A stretch of DNA of 64,000 nucleotides from positions 62,001 through 126,000 of the forward strand of contig DASTYC010000012.1 of assembly GCA_035765195.1 (NCBI GenBank), in the 5' to 3' direction. Positions within the stretch are counted from its first letter, which is position 1; every line of letters begins with the position of its first letter. Source of the DNA: CALAED01 sp035765195. Lineage in GTDB: Bacteria > Actinomycetota > Actinomycetes > Streptosporangiales > Streptosporangiaceae. Below, in pieces: positions 43,811 to 52,090 of the stretch. The translations under genes and the position numbers were made by a program. Below the pieces are notes generated by a model that made no database searches, was not told the DNA's origin, and was given only the letters and a program-made list of their open reading frames with translations.

Positions 43811-43826
43811 GCTGACGCTAGTCAGC
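43811..43826 (-). promoter_or_regulatory. Inverted repeat upstream of DUF4097 gene
   Basis: GCTGAC-GCTA-GTCAGC, a perfect 6-bp palindrome, lies 15-30 bp before the start and could be an operator. Confidence 0.4.
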
Positions 43827-43864
43827 GAGAACGCCGGCCTCCATGGAGCTATCGCGTGATCTCG

Positions 43865-43884
43865 GGGTGGGGATAACCCCACCC
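43865..43884 (-). terminator. Terminator of the protease gene
   Basis: GGGTGGGG-ATAA-CCCCACCC, an 8-bp perfect stem, lies 15 nt after the protease stop. Confidence 0.5.
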
Positions 43885-43899
43885 TCCGCCGGGCCGCGG

Positions 43900-45840
43900 T
43901 CAGCTTTCGGGCGGCCTGCGGAAGCGCGACTCGAACCGCGGGAAGTCGAAGGGGTCTTCCGGCTCGCCGCCGGCGGGCGGACGGCCGCCGTTGCCGTCGT
44001 ATTCGTTGGGGCGGACGGCGCGGGTGGGATCGTCGCGACGGCGATCGCGCAGCACGATCTCCCAGCTCTGGTCGGCGAGGGGGGTGCTCGCTTCGAATGT
44101 CGGCTCGATGTGGCCGGTGCCCAGCGGATCGTCACCGAAGTCGCGTTCGGGCGCCGGTGCCTGCCGCGACGTCGGCGCCGGCCGGCGGGGCTCGGGAGGC
44201 GGCGCGAGCGGCGGCGCGACCGGTACGACCGGTGCGGCCAGCAGTCCGGGCCGATGGGGCGACCACGATGATTCGTCGAGCCGGGTGGGACGGCGGCCCG
44301 GCGTGGCGCGGCGCTGCCGCGGTGCCGTCTCCATCGGTGGCGGTGCCGTCTCCATCGGTGGGGCGACCTCGACCACCGGTGCGGCGTGGATCGGCATGGC
44401 GGACCCGCCCGGCAACACCGGATGGACCTGTCGGCCGGGCCTGCTGAGCCGGTCGGGTCTGGCGGGCTCGGGAGGCGGCGGGTCATCTGGTCCGTCGTCG
44501 TATGAGTCGTCCGGTCCGTCGTCGTACCGGTCGTACGTGGGCTGGGTCTCGCGGGCGCGGCGCCGGCGTTGCCGCCAGCCCATGAAGAGGCTGACGATCA
44601 AGAGCAGTCCGCCGCCGCCGAGGAAGCCGATGCGGGGCAGGCTGGCGTGCGCCCGCACCGCGGCGCCGGCGGCCTCCGGCGGGTGCTGGACCGCGTGCGT
44701 CGGCGGCGGGGCCTTGCAGAGACGGTTGCCCGCGTAGACCGCCTTGAGCGCGTCGGCGACGCCGGTGCCGACCTTGGTGTTCCGGCCGCCGGGCGGACGG
44801 TGCGTGGTGCCCTCTTCGAGCGCCTGCCTGGTCTGTTCGGGGGACAGCGCAGGGCAGCGCGCCCGGACCAGCGCCGCGATCCCGGCGACGATCGCGGCCG
44901 ACGGGCTGGTGCCGGTGCCCTGGACATAGGAGCGGCCCGCGTCGGCGCTGATGATGTCGACGCCGGGTGCGGCGACGGAGACGTAATCGTGCCGGTTGGT
45001 GAACTTGGCGGGGCGCAGCGCCTTGTCGACGGCGCCGACCGCGGTGACGCCGGGGTAGGCGGCGGGGAAGTTCGTACGGTTGAGGCCGGCGCCGTCGTTG
45101 CCAGCGGACGCGATGAGCATCGCGCCCTTGCTGAGCGCGTAGCGGACGGCCTCTTCCTCGACCGGGTTGCCGTTGTAGATCATCTTGCCGCCGCCCAGGG
45201 ACATGTTGATGACCTGGGCGCCGTGGTCGGCGGCGTACCTGATGCCTTTGGCGACCGCGTCCTTGGTGCGGTTGACCCGCGTCCGGTCGGAGCGCTCCGG
45301 GTCGTCGTTCTCCCAGGTCACCCGGATCGAGAGGATCTTGGCCTGCGGGGCGACCCCGACGATGCCGGCGGTGCGGCCGGGCCCGTGGCCGTGGCCGGCG
45401 ATGATGCTGGCCATCGCGGTGCCGTGCCTGCCCCAGTAGCGATTGCCGGGGCGGCGGCCTTTCCCGGTGTAGTCGGGGCCCTGGATGACGCGGCCGGTGA
45501 GGTCGGGATGGCGGCCGTCGACACCGGTGTCGAGCACGGCGACGGTCACCCCGGCGCCCTTGGACCACCTCCACGCCTGCGGGATGTGCAGCGCCGCCAG
45601 CGACCACTCACGGCTGCGGATCAGATCGGCGGGCGCCCCGGACACCGCGGACGCGGTGGGCGCCGCGGGCATGGCGGTCGCGGAGGGGTGCACGGCGGCG
45701 ACAGCGGCCGCCGGGCCGGGCAACGTCGCCGCGACCAGCGAGAGGGCTGCCACGAGCGGCCATGTCGGTCGCCGGGTCACGACGGCGGTGCGGAGGCGTC
45801 GGCGGGTCCGCCCGGGTCGGCGTCGGCCGGCAGCGGCCAC
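43900..45840 (-). CDS. Mycosin-like S8 serine protease with long cytosolic tail
   Basis: The 646-residue protein has a signal peptide, then a subtilisin domain: Asp in VAVLDTGVDGRHPD, His in WGRHGTAMASIIAGHG and Ser in GTGTSPSAAIVAGIAAL. This resembles type VII secretion mycosins (MycP). A C-terminal membrane helix (IGFLGGGGLLLIVSLFMGW) anchors it, followed by about 215 cytosolic residues rich in Pro and Arg, which classical mycosins lack. GTG 45840 follows GGGGAGGAGG at 9 nt. No ESX genes are nearby. Confidence 0.88.
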   Translation of the reverse strand: MAAAGRRRPGRTRRRLRTAVVTRRPTWPLVAALSLVAATLPGPAAAVAAVHPSATAMPAAPTASAVSGAPADLIRSREWSLAALHIPQAWRWSKGAGVTVAVLDTGVDGRHPDLTGRVIQGPDYTGKGRRPGNRYWGRHGTAMASIIAGHGHGPGRTAGIVGVAPQAKILSIRVTWENDDPERSDRTRVNRTKDAVAKGIRYAADHGAQVINMSLGGGKMIYNGNPVEEEAVRYALSKGAMLIASAGNDGAGLNRTNFPAAYPGVTAVGAVDKALRPAKFTNRHDYVSVAAPGVDIISADAGRSYVQGTGTSPSAAIVAGIAALVRARCPALSPEQTRQALEEGTTHRPPGGRNTKVGTGVADALKAVYAGNRLCKAPPPTHAVQHPPEAAGAAVRAHASLPRIGFLGGGGLLLIVSLFMGWRQRRRRARETQPTYDRYDDGPDDSYDDGPDDPPPPEPARPDRLSRPGRQVHPVLPGGSAMPIHAAPVVEVAPPMETAPPPMETAPRQRRATPGRRPTRLDESSWSPHRPGLLAAPVVPVAPPLAPPPEPRRPAPTSRQAPAPERDFGDDPLGTGHIEPTFEASTPLADQSWEIVLRDRRRDDPTRAVRPNEYDGNGGRPPAGGEPEDPFDFPRFESRFRRPPES

Positions 45841-46394
45841 GGCACCGAACCTCCTCCCCGGACTGTCGCGGCGGTCGATAAGAGACGCCCACATTCGGAC
45901 GACGTGGTCGGACGACACGTAGTCGCACAGTCGCAAACAGATGAGTCCGGACGGTGACATGGCTTGTCAAAGTGCCGAACTCGCCTGGCCGTGTGCCGCC
46001 TCATTGTGCCATGGGTGGACCGTCCGCTCGGGTTCTCCGAGTACTTCGCGGGCATAACCGTCTGCCCGTAACCGGGACCGTGACGGGAGTGTACGGCTGT
46101 GACAAGCGGGAATCGCCGGAAGGATGAGTAAACCCACCGGTAATAGTGCGGCGGTGTAACGTATCTACCGGACCTTCCGGTCTAACGGTGCCGGCTGGCC
46201 GCAGCGCGTGACGCGATTCCTTCCCCGGTGGCCAGTCCTCGCGGGGCCCTCGTGTCCCGGCCCGTCAGAGGCTTGTTCACAAGCCCGCCACCTGCCGCCC
46301 GTTCGCGGGCGGCCCAGTGGTGGGCTTGTGAATAAGCTTCCCGTCGCTCCTCGACGACGCCGGAGAGTTACCAGGGCGCCGTCACAGGTCCCGA
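45841..46394. other. Intergenic region upstream of the protease
   Basis: No convincing gene is seen in these 554 bp. It holds the protease promoter (a TTGACA-like hexamer on the minus strand at 45970-45965) and the long hairpin described separately. Confidence 0.5.
46271..46337 (+). repeat. 67-nt hairpin with compensating G-U pairs
   Basis: Twenty-one-base arms starting GCTTGTTCACAAGCCC and its complement enclose a second stem GCCGCCCG-TTCG-CGGGCGGC. The only two non-Watson-Crick positions become G-U pairs in plus-strand RNA but C-A mismatches in minus-strand RNA. No T-run follows. Confidence 0.6.
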
Positions 46395-46985
46395 TCATCG
46401 CCCTCTGCCGCCGCCGGCGGCGGACGCGAAGATCCTGTCGATGGCGGCCGGGCTCATGGGCCTCCGCACGGCGGCGTCGGTGAAGCGGCTCAGCAACCGG
46501 GCGAACTCCGCGCGCTCGCCTTCGTTCCAGTCGGCGAGCAACTCGGCGAGGTAGGCGCGCCGGAAGCGGTCGGCGACGGCCTTGAGCCGCCGGCCGGCAT
46601 CGGTGAGCTGCAGGTTGGCGCGCCGCGCGTCGCGCGGCGAGGGCCGGCGGGCGATGAAACCCGCGTCGATCGCATGGCCGACCAGCCGGCTCGCCGTCGA
46701 TGGATCGATGCCTAGCAACTCGGCCACCGAGCCGACGGTGACATCTTCGCTTCGCTCCGCCGTCCGCGGCGGCGGCGCGCACCCCCCGGCGCCCGGACTC
46801 AGTTGCGCGACGGCGTGGACGACGAGCAGGCTCGAGGTCTGAACGGGCCGCCCCGATGGGCCCTGGTCCTTGAGCTTGCGCATGATCTCCGGCTTTGCCC
46901 ATACCCGGCGGATATGGAAAAGCGCTGTTTCGATCTTGACTAGGACGGAGTCGTCATGCCCCGCGGGCATCTGACTCGCGGCCAT
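46395..46985 (-). CDS. MarR-family transcriptional regulator
   Basis: The 196-residue protein has a winged-helix core (VTVGSVAELLGIDPSTASRLV, GFIARRPSPRDARRANLQLTDAGRRL). A 25-residue Pro/Gly insert precedes it, unlike standard MarR. ATG 46985 has GGAGG 6 nt upstream. An inverted repeat upstream (47012-47031) may be its own operator. The ligand is unknown. Confidence 0.85.
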   Translation of the reverse strand: MAASQMPAGHDDSVLVKIETALFHIRRVWAKPEIMRKLKDQGPSGRPVQTSSLLVVHAVAQLSPGAGGCAPPPRTAERSEDVTVGSVAELLGIDPSTASRLVGHAIDAGFIARRPSPRDARRANLQLTDAGRRLKAVADRFRRAYLAELLADWNEGERAEFARLLSRFTDAAVRRPMSPAAIDRIFASAAGGGRGR

Positions 46986-47011
46986 CGGGGGCCTCCAACG
47001 GATCGGGCAGG

Positions 47012-47031
47012 ATCTGCCATTCACAGCAGAT
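47012..47031 (-). promoter_or_regulatory. Inverted repeat before the MarR gene
   Basis: ATCTGC-N8-GCAGAT lies 27-46 bp before the start, a typical location for MarR autoregulation. Confidence 0.45.
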
Positions 47032-47081
47032 ATACCCCACATATGCATACTGCACTTAAACGCACGGGCAGTGGTGGTGGT

Positions 47082-47963
47082 TCAGTCGTCCAGGCCGTCG
47101 TAGCCGCCGTCGTAGCCGCCGTGGCGCCGGCGGGCCGACTCGTCCTGGCCGCCCTCCGCGGCGGTGATCCGTACGTGCGCGCCCGGCGGCAGCCCGAGCC
47201 GCTGCGCCGCGTTGCCGCCGTTGACCGCCAGCGCGACGCATCCGGCCGAGTCGAGGTAGGCGACCAGCTCGCCCGCCGGGACGGAGCCGAACGTTTCGCG
47301 GAACGGCACGGACAGCCGGCGCCGGCCGAGCGTGACGGTGATCGCGGTGCCCGAGCGGACGCCCAGCCGATCGAGGTCGGCGGCGGCTATGGACAGCTGG
47401 ATGTTGCCGAACCGGTCGACCGTCAGCACCTCGCCCTCGGCGCCGCCGTCCCTGACCCGCCGGGTCGGCTGCGGAAGCGTGACGAGCGTGTCGAGGGCGA
47501 TCTCCTCGCCGACCGCGGAGATGTCGAGTCCGTTCGCGAGACGCGCGGCGACCGGCGCGAACACGTCGCGGCCGTGAAAGGTCGCGGACAGCGGCTCGAG
47601 CCACAGCTTGGCGTTGGTCAGCTCATACGCTCGGCGCGGCCCGTGCGCGGACTGCGCCGCCCACGACAGCACGCCGTTGTCGGGACCCACGAGGACGTGC
47701 TCGCCGGCGTCCAGCGCGATCGCCCGGCGCTTGGTGCCCACGCCGGGGTCGACGACGGCGACGTGCACACCGGCGGGCAGGTACGGCACGGTCTGCGCCA
47801 GCACCGCGGCGCCGCGCCGTACGTCTCCGGGCGGGACCAGGTGCGTAATATCGATGACCAGGGTCGACGGTGACAGGCGGGCCACCACGCCATGACATGC
47901 CGCGACGAATCCGTCCTCGAGACCGTAATCGGTCAGGAACGTTATGCAGTGGTACGTGGCCAC
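47082..47963 (-). CDS. SAM hydrolase (DUF62 / SAM hydroxide adenosyltransferase)
   Basis: The 293-residue protein has the family signatures ITFLTDYGLEDGFVAACHG, IDITHLVPPGDVRRGA, HVAVVDPGVGTKRRAIA and VLVGPDNGVL. Members split S-adenosylmethionine into adenosine and methionine, related to fluorinase. It ends in a Gly/Tyr/Asp-rich tail (RHGGYDGGYDGLDD). GTG 47963 has GGAGA 8 nt upstream. Confidence 0.9.
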   Translation of the reverse strand: MATYHCITFLTDYGLEDGFVAACHGVVARLSPSTLVIDITHLVPPGDVRRGAAVLAQTVPYLPAGVHVAVVDPGVGTKRRAIALDAGEHVLVGPDNGVLSWAAQSAHGPRRAYELTNAKLWLEPLSATFHGRDVFAPVAARLANGLDISAVGEEIALDTLVTLPQPTRRVRDGGAEGEVLTVDRFGNIQLSIAAADLDRLGVRSGTAITVTLGRRRLSVPFRETFGSVPAGELVAYLDSAGCVALAVNGGNAAQRLGLPPGAHVRITAAEGGQDESARRRHGGYDGGYDGLDD

Positions 47964-48138
47964 GCGATCTCTCCTGTCCCATCGACAGGGGCCCCCTCCG
48001 GCCCCCCACCCGCGGACTCGGTAGAGCGTACGTCGTGACGTTCCTCGAGAACACCAGGAAGACGTCGGCCCAGGCGCGTAGCATGACACCCGGCCGAACC
48101 CCGGACGACCGGGACCTTAAACCACAAAAGGGGACTTG

Positions 48139-48486
48139 ATGCACTCGGTGAACGCCCCGGGAGAGGGCCACGTTCCCAACGAGGCACTCTCCGCCGGCCC
48201 CGCCCCCGATGGCACCTACCCGGCCGACCCGCACTCTGCCCTGTCCACGCGCGACCGTGACCTCCTGGCGTTCGAGCGTCAGTGGTGGAAGTACGCCGGG
48301 GCGAAGGAGCAGGCGATCCGCGAGCTGTTCGACATGTCGGCTACGCGCTACTACCAACTGCTCAACCAGCTCATCGACAGTCCCGAGGCGCTGGCCTACG
48401 ACCCGATGCTCGTCAAGCGCCTGCGCCGGATGCGGGCGCAGCGGCAGCGGCAGCGCGCCGCGCGGCGACTGGGCATCCGGACCTGA
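48139..48486 (+). CDS. DUF3263 protein
   Basis: The 115-residue protein has the DUF3263 core (LSTRDRDLLAFERQWWKYAGAKEQAIRELFDMSATRYYQLLNQL). It looks like an HTH-type fold followed by an Arg-rich C-terminus (RRMRAQRQRQRAARRLG), so nucleic acid binding is likely. ATG 48139 has AAAAGGGG upstream; TTG 48136 is the alternative. It lies directly before otsB. Confidence 0.85.
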   Translation: MHSVNAPGEGHVPNEALSAGPAPDGTYPADPHSALSTRDRDLLAFERQWWKYAGAKEQAIRELFDMSATRYYQLLNQLIDSPEALAYDPMLVKRLRRMRAQRQRQRAARRLGIRT

Positions 48487-48487
48487 T

Positions 48488-49327
48488 GTGGCCAACACTG
48501 GCCAAGTGACCTCTCCTCCACCCCCCGGCGCCGCCGCGCTCACCGCGATCAAGGACCACGCCGCCGGTGCGGTGATCGCGCTCGATTTCGACGGCACGCT
48601 CTCGCCCATCGTCGACGACCCGGCGGCCGCGCGGGCGCATCCCGACGCCGCCGGAGCACTGGCCGGCCTGGCGCCGCTGGTGAACGCGGTCGTCATCATC
48701 ACCGGGCGGCCGGCGGCCCTCGCCGTCGAGTACGGCGGGTTCGCCGAGGTCGACGGCCTGATCGTGCTGGGACAGTACGGCGCGGAGCGGTGGGAGTCGG
48801 GAGTCCTGCGAGTGCCCGAGCCGCCGCCGGGGGTGGCCGAGGTGCGGGCGAAGCTACCCGAGGTGCTGGCGGCGGCGGGCGCGCCGGAGGGCACCTCGAT
48901 CGAAGACAAGGGCCACGCGCTGGCGGTCCACACCCGGCGCACGGCCGAGCCCCAGGTCGCCATCGACCGCCTGCGCGGTATCCTCGCCGCGCTCGCCGAA
49001 CGGACCGGTCTCGCCGTCGAGCCGGGCCGCTACGTCCTGGAGCTGCGCCCGCCGGGCATGGACAAGGGCGCGGCGCTGCGCGGCTTCGTCGCCGAGCGGT
49101 CGGCGACCGCGGTGCTGTACGCGGGCGACGACCTGGGTGACCTCGCCGCCTACGACGCGGTCGAGGAGCTGCGCGAGCGGGGCGTCGCCGGCGTCACCGT
49201 GTGCAGCTCGTCCGACGAGGTCGCCGTGCTGGCGGAACGGGCCGACGTCGTCGTGGACGGCCCGGCCGGGATCGTGGCGCTGCTGACCGAACTCGCCGCC
49301 GACATCCGAGCCGCCCAGTCCGAGTAG
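48488..49327 (+). CDS. otsB: Trehalose-6-phosphate phosphatase
   Basis: OtsB dephosphorylates trehalose-6-phosphate. The 279-residue HAD protein has ALDFDGTLSPIV (nucleophile Asp), VVIITGRP and VLYAGDDLGDLAAYDAV. The start is GTG 48488, right after the DUF3263 stop; GTG 48506, preceded by AACACT at 6 nt, is a possible leaderless start. otsA lies 2.8 kb away on the other strand. Confidence 0.92.
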   Translation: MANTGQVTSPPPPGAAALTAIKDHAAGAVIALDFDGTLSPIVDDPAAARAHPDAAGALAGLAPLVNAVVIITGRPAALAVEYGGFAEVDGLIVLGQYGAERWESGVLRVPEPPPGVAEVRAKLPEVLAAAGAPEGTSIEDKGHALAVHTRRTAEPQVAIDRLRGILAALAERTGLAVEPGRYVLELRPPGMDKGAALRGFVAERSATAVLYAGDDLGDLAAYDAVEELRERGVAGVTVCSSSDEVAVLAERADVVVDGPAGIVALLTELAADIRAAQSE

Positions 49328-49353
49328 CCGGCCGGCGACTACCCGGCCGGCGA

Positions 49354-51360
49354 CTACGGGGCCCTGACCTGGAGGCTGTCGAGGATCTGCCTGGTCAGGT
49401 CGTTGTTGTCGATCTGCTTCACCCTGATCCACAGGCCGAACGAGCCGGTCGTGTCGGTGAGCCCGATCTCGCTGAAGGAGATGGGGCCGCCGTCGCAGCG
49501 GACCCACCGGGTGATCGTGCCCTTGAGCGTGCCGCGCTGGTACGCCTGCGGCTGTTGCCGCGTGCAGTTCGGATGCCGGGACACATCGGGCGGCGGCAAC
49601 CGGCCGGGCGTGAGGTCGCGCGTCATGCCCACGAAGACTCCCGGAGTTGCGGCCTTGAGCGTACGAAACTGCGTCAGGTCGGGGGTGGCGCGCAGCACGG
49701 GTTCCCGGCGGGCGTCGCGGGTCAGCCCGACGCTCGATGGCACCCAGGTCTCCTCTTGCTGCTTCGCCCAGCCCGTCGGGACCGTCACGCTCAGGCGGCC
49801 CGTCGCCTCGCGGACCGTGCTGAACCCGGCGGGCGGCCCGCTCCGTTCGGCCTTGGCGCCGTCGTCCCCGCCGCCGAACAGATCGCCGAACAGCAGCCCG
49901 CCGCCGATCGCGACGACGAGGATCGCGGCCGCGATGCCCGCCGGCACCAGCAGCCGCCGCACCGAGTCGGACCCGCGCGCCGGCCGACCCGCCTGCCGGT
50001 CCGCCGACCGATCCGGGCCTGGCTCGCCCGGCGGCGGTGGTGCCGGCGACCGGGGCGATGCCTCCTCCGCGGCCCGCCCCTGCCGCATGGACGGGTAGAC
50101 GGCGGTGACGTCCAGGTCACGGGGGGCGGCGGGGTCATGGTCGACGGTGGTGCGGTCGGGGTCGGGGTCGGGGTCGGCCGTCGTCCGGCCGGGGCCCCCG
50201 GGGCCGGGGCCAGGGCCGGCGGGCGGTGGCACTCTGAGTTCGGCCGTCACCTCGTTGTCGGCGTTGTCGGCGGTATCGGAGTTGTCGCCACTACGGTCCT
50301 TGTCCCTGGCGCCGGCGGGAGGGCCGCCGGGAGGCCGGGCCGGCCCTGGAGCGTACGCGGGTACCGCGCCCGCCGGCGGCTCCAGCGGCACCGGCGCCCC
50401 GCGCTCGCGCCGCGGTTCCCCCGGCGATTCGGGCGGCGGCCCCGGCGGCGGCGGTCCGGGCGGCGGCAGGTGCCGCGCGCCCGGCGATTGCCCGCGACCG
50501 TCGGGCCCAGGGGCAGGCGACGCCCCGGGCGGCTGCCGCACGATGGGCACGCCGCCGACCGGGGTGGGCAGATCCATGCGCAGGGCGGCCGCCGCCCGCG
50601 CGAACGCCCCGGCCGTCGGCCATCTCTTCTCGCGGTCGAGTTCCACCGCCCGCATGATCAATTCGTCGAGTCGCGGCGGCAGCCGGGGGACCGTCGCGCT
50701 CGGCGGGACCCGTATCGGCGCCGGCCCCGGAGGACGGCCGGTCAGCAGGTGGTAGGTGAGCGCGCCGATCCCGTACACGTCCGCCCGTACGTCCAGCCCG
50801 CCGCCGAAGCGGGTCTGTTCGGGCGACATGTAGCCGGGGGTGCCCACCGGGAGGGTGAAGGCGCCCGACGCGTGCGCGAGCGCCTTGGCGAGGCCGAGAT
50901 CGGCGATGAGCAGCCGTTCGCCGCCGTCGGAGGTGGACTGGAACAAGATGTTGGAGGGCTTCAGGTCGCGATGGATCACGCCCAGCCTGTTGATCACATC
51001 GACGCCGAGCGCAATCTCCTCGGCGATATACAGTGCCTGCCCGACCGGAAGTGGCCCCTTCAACCGCTCGGCGAGCGTGCCGCGGTCGGCGTACGACATC
51101 ACAAAGTAGGGGCGGCCATCGGGCAATTCGCCTATATCGTGCACCCGGACCAGCCGCTCGGAGTCGGCGCGGCGCAGGATGCGGGCCTCCTCCAGGAAGC
51201 GATTGCGCACGTCAAGGTCGTCGAGCAGGCTTCCCGACAGCACTTTGATCGCGACCGGCGCGTCGAGCGCATCGTCGTGTCCCAGCCACACCGAGGCGAA
51301 CGCCCCGGAGCCGAGGACGCGATCTGTTCGGTAGCGGCCGACCGACGATGGTATAGACAC
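49354..51360 (-). CDS. Transmembrane Ser/Thr protein kinase
   Basis: The 668-residue protein has an N-terminal kinase: GSGAFASVWLG, VAIKVL, IHRDLKPSNILF, DLG in place of DFG, and GTPGYMSPEQ. A Pro/Gly-rich cytosolic linker of about 220 residues contains TA.Y and T-rich sites. One membrane helix (LVPAGIAAAILVVAIGGGLLFG) is followed by an outer domain of about 190 residues (TVREATGRLSVTVPTGW...) without PASTA repeats. It likely senses an external signal. It diverges from an ECF sigma factor gene. Confidence 0.92.
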   Translation of the reverse strand: MSIPSSVGRYRTDRVLGSGAFASVWLGHDDALDAPVAIKVLSGSLLDDLDVRNRFLEEARILRRADSERLVRVHDIGELPDGRPYFVMSYADRGTLAERLKGPLPVGQALYIAEEIALGVDVINRLGVIHRDLKPSNILFQSTSDGGERLLIADLGLAKALAHASGAFTLPVGTPGYMSPEQTRFGGGLDVRADVYGIGALTYHLLTGRPPGPAPIRVPPSATVPRLPPRLDELIMRAVELDREKRWPTAGAFARAAAALRMDLPTPVGGVPIVRQPPGASPAPGPDGRGQSPGARHLPPPGPPPPGPPPESPGEPRRERGAPVPLEPPAGAVPAYAPGPARPPGGPPAGARDKDRSGDNSDTADNADNEVTAELRVPPPAGPGPGPGGPGRTTADPDPDPDRTTVDHDPAAPRDLDVTAVYPSMRQGRAAEEASPRSPAPPPPGEPGPDRSADRQAGRPARGSDSVRRLLVPAGIAAAILVVAIGGGLLFGDLFGGGDDGAKAERSGPPAGFSTVREATGRLSVTVPTGWAKQQEETWVPSSVGLTRDARREPVLRATPDLTQFRTLKAATPGVFVGMTRDLTPGRLPPPDVSRHPNCTRQQPQAYQRGTLKGTITRWVRCDGGPISFSEIGLTDTTGSFGLWIRVKQIDNNDLTRQILDSLQVRAP

Positions 51361-51491
51361 CCCCGTATCATGCCCAAAACGGGGTGTGCTGGGGAGCACG
51401 CCGCGTGGACGCTGCAACGGGTCGCCGATGTTCGGCCGCGGTCAGGCGTTCGCCGGCAGGCGTTCAGGAGGACCGAGGGGTTGGGGCGGCG

Positions 51492-52046
51492 ATGGCATTT
51501 GACGAACGGACGGAAGATCTGGCGGTGCGCGCCGCCAAGGGCGACCAGAGCGCGCTGAACGACCTGCTCCGCAAGATCGAGCCCGACGTGCTGCGGCAAA
51601 GCGCCCGCTTCCTGCCCTGCAGGCAGGACGCCGAGGAGGCCTGCCAAGACGCGTTGTTGCAGGTGGCCCGCAACATCCACCGGTTCGAGGGGCGCTCGCG
51701 CTTCAGCACCTGGCTGCACGTCGTGGTGGCCAACTCGGCACGCTCCACCTACCGCTCGCTGAAGCGGCGTTCCGTCGAACAGGCGGGCGAGCTTCCCCAG
51801 CAGCGCCCGGACCCGCGCCGCACCAGTGTGATCGCCGGTTCGCGGGTGGACATCCTCGACGCCATGGAGGACCTGGAGCGCCGCAAGCCCGACCTGGTCG
51901 CGGCGCTCGTGCTGCGCGACGTCTCCCAGCTGGAGTACACCGAGATCGCCGAGCAACTGGGCCTGCCGCTCGGCACGGTGAAGTCGCGTATCCACGAGGC
52001 GCGCAAGCAGGTCCGCCAAACCCTCGGCGAGTCCTACACCGGCTAG
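51492..52046 (+). CDS. ECF-type RNA polymerase sigma factor
   Basis: The 184-residue protein has sigma region 2 (DAEEACQDALLQVARNIHRFEGRSRFSTWL) and region 4 (YTEIAEQLGLPLGTVKSRIHEARKQV). No anti-sigma gene is next to it; a Ser/Thr kinase gene diverges 131 bp away. Kinase-linked ECF groups are known in actinobacteria, where phosphorylation replaces anti-sigma control. Autoregulation is not visible. Confidence 0.9.
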   Translation: MAFDERTEDLAVRAAKGDQSALNDLLRKIEPDVLRQSARFLPCRQDAEEACQDALLQVARNIHRFEGRSRFSTWLHVVVANSARSTYRSLKRRSVEQAGELPQQRPDPRRTSVIAGSRVDILDAMEDLERRKPDLVAALVLRDVSQLEYTEIAEQLGLPLGTVKSRIHEARKQVRQTLGESYTG

Positions 52047-52090
52047 ATCCCATTAGGGAACCGGCCGGGGGCGCGCTCAGGCTCGGCGGC

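Noticed and set aside
49201..51558. 785-codon plus-strand frame over the kinase gene
   Set aside because: It is a Pro/Arg/Gly-rich shadow with no motifs; the minus-strand kinase is clear.
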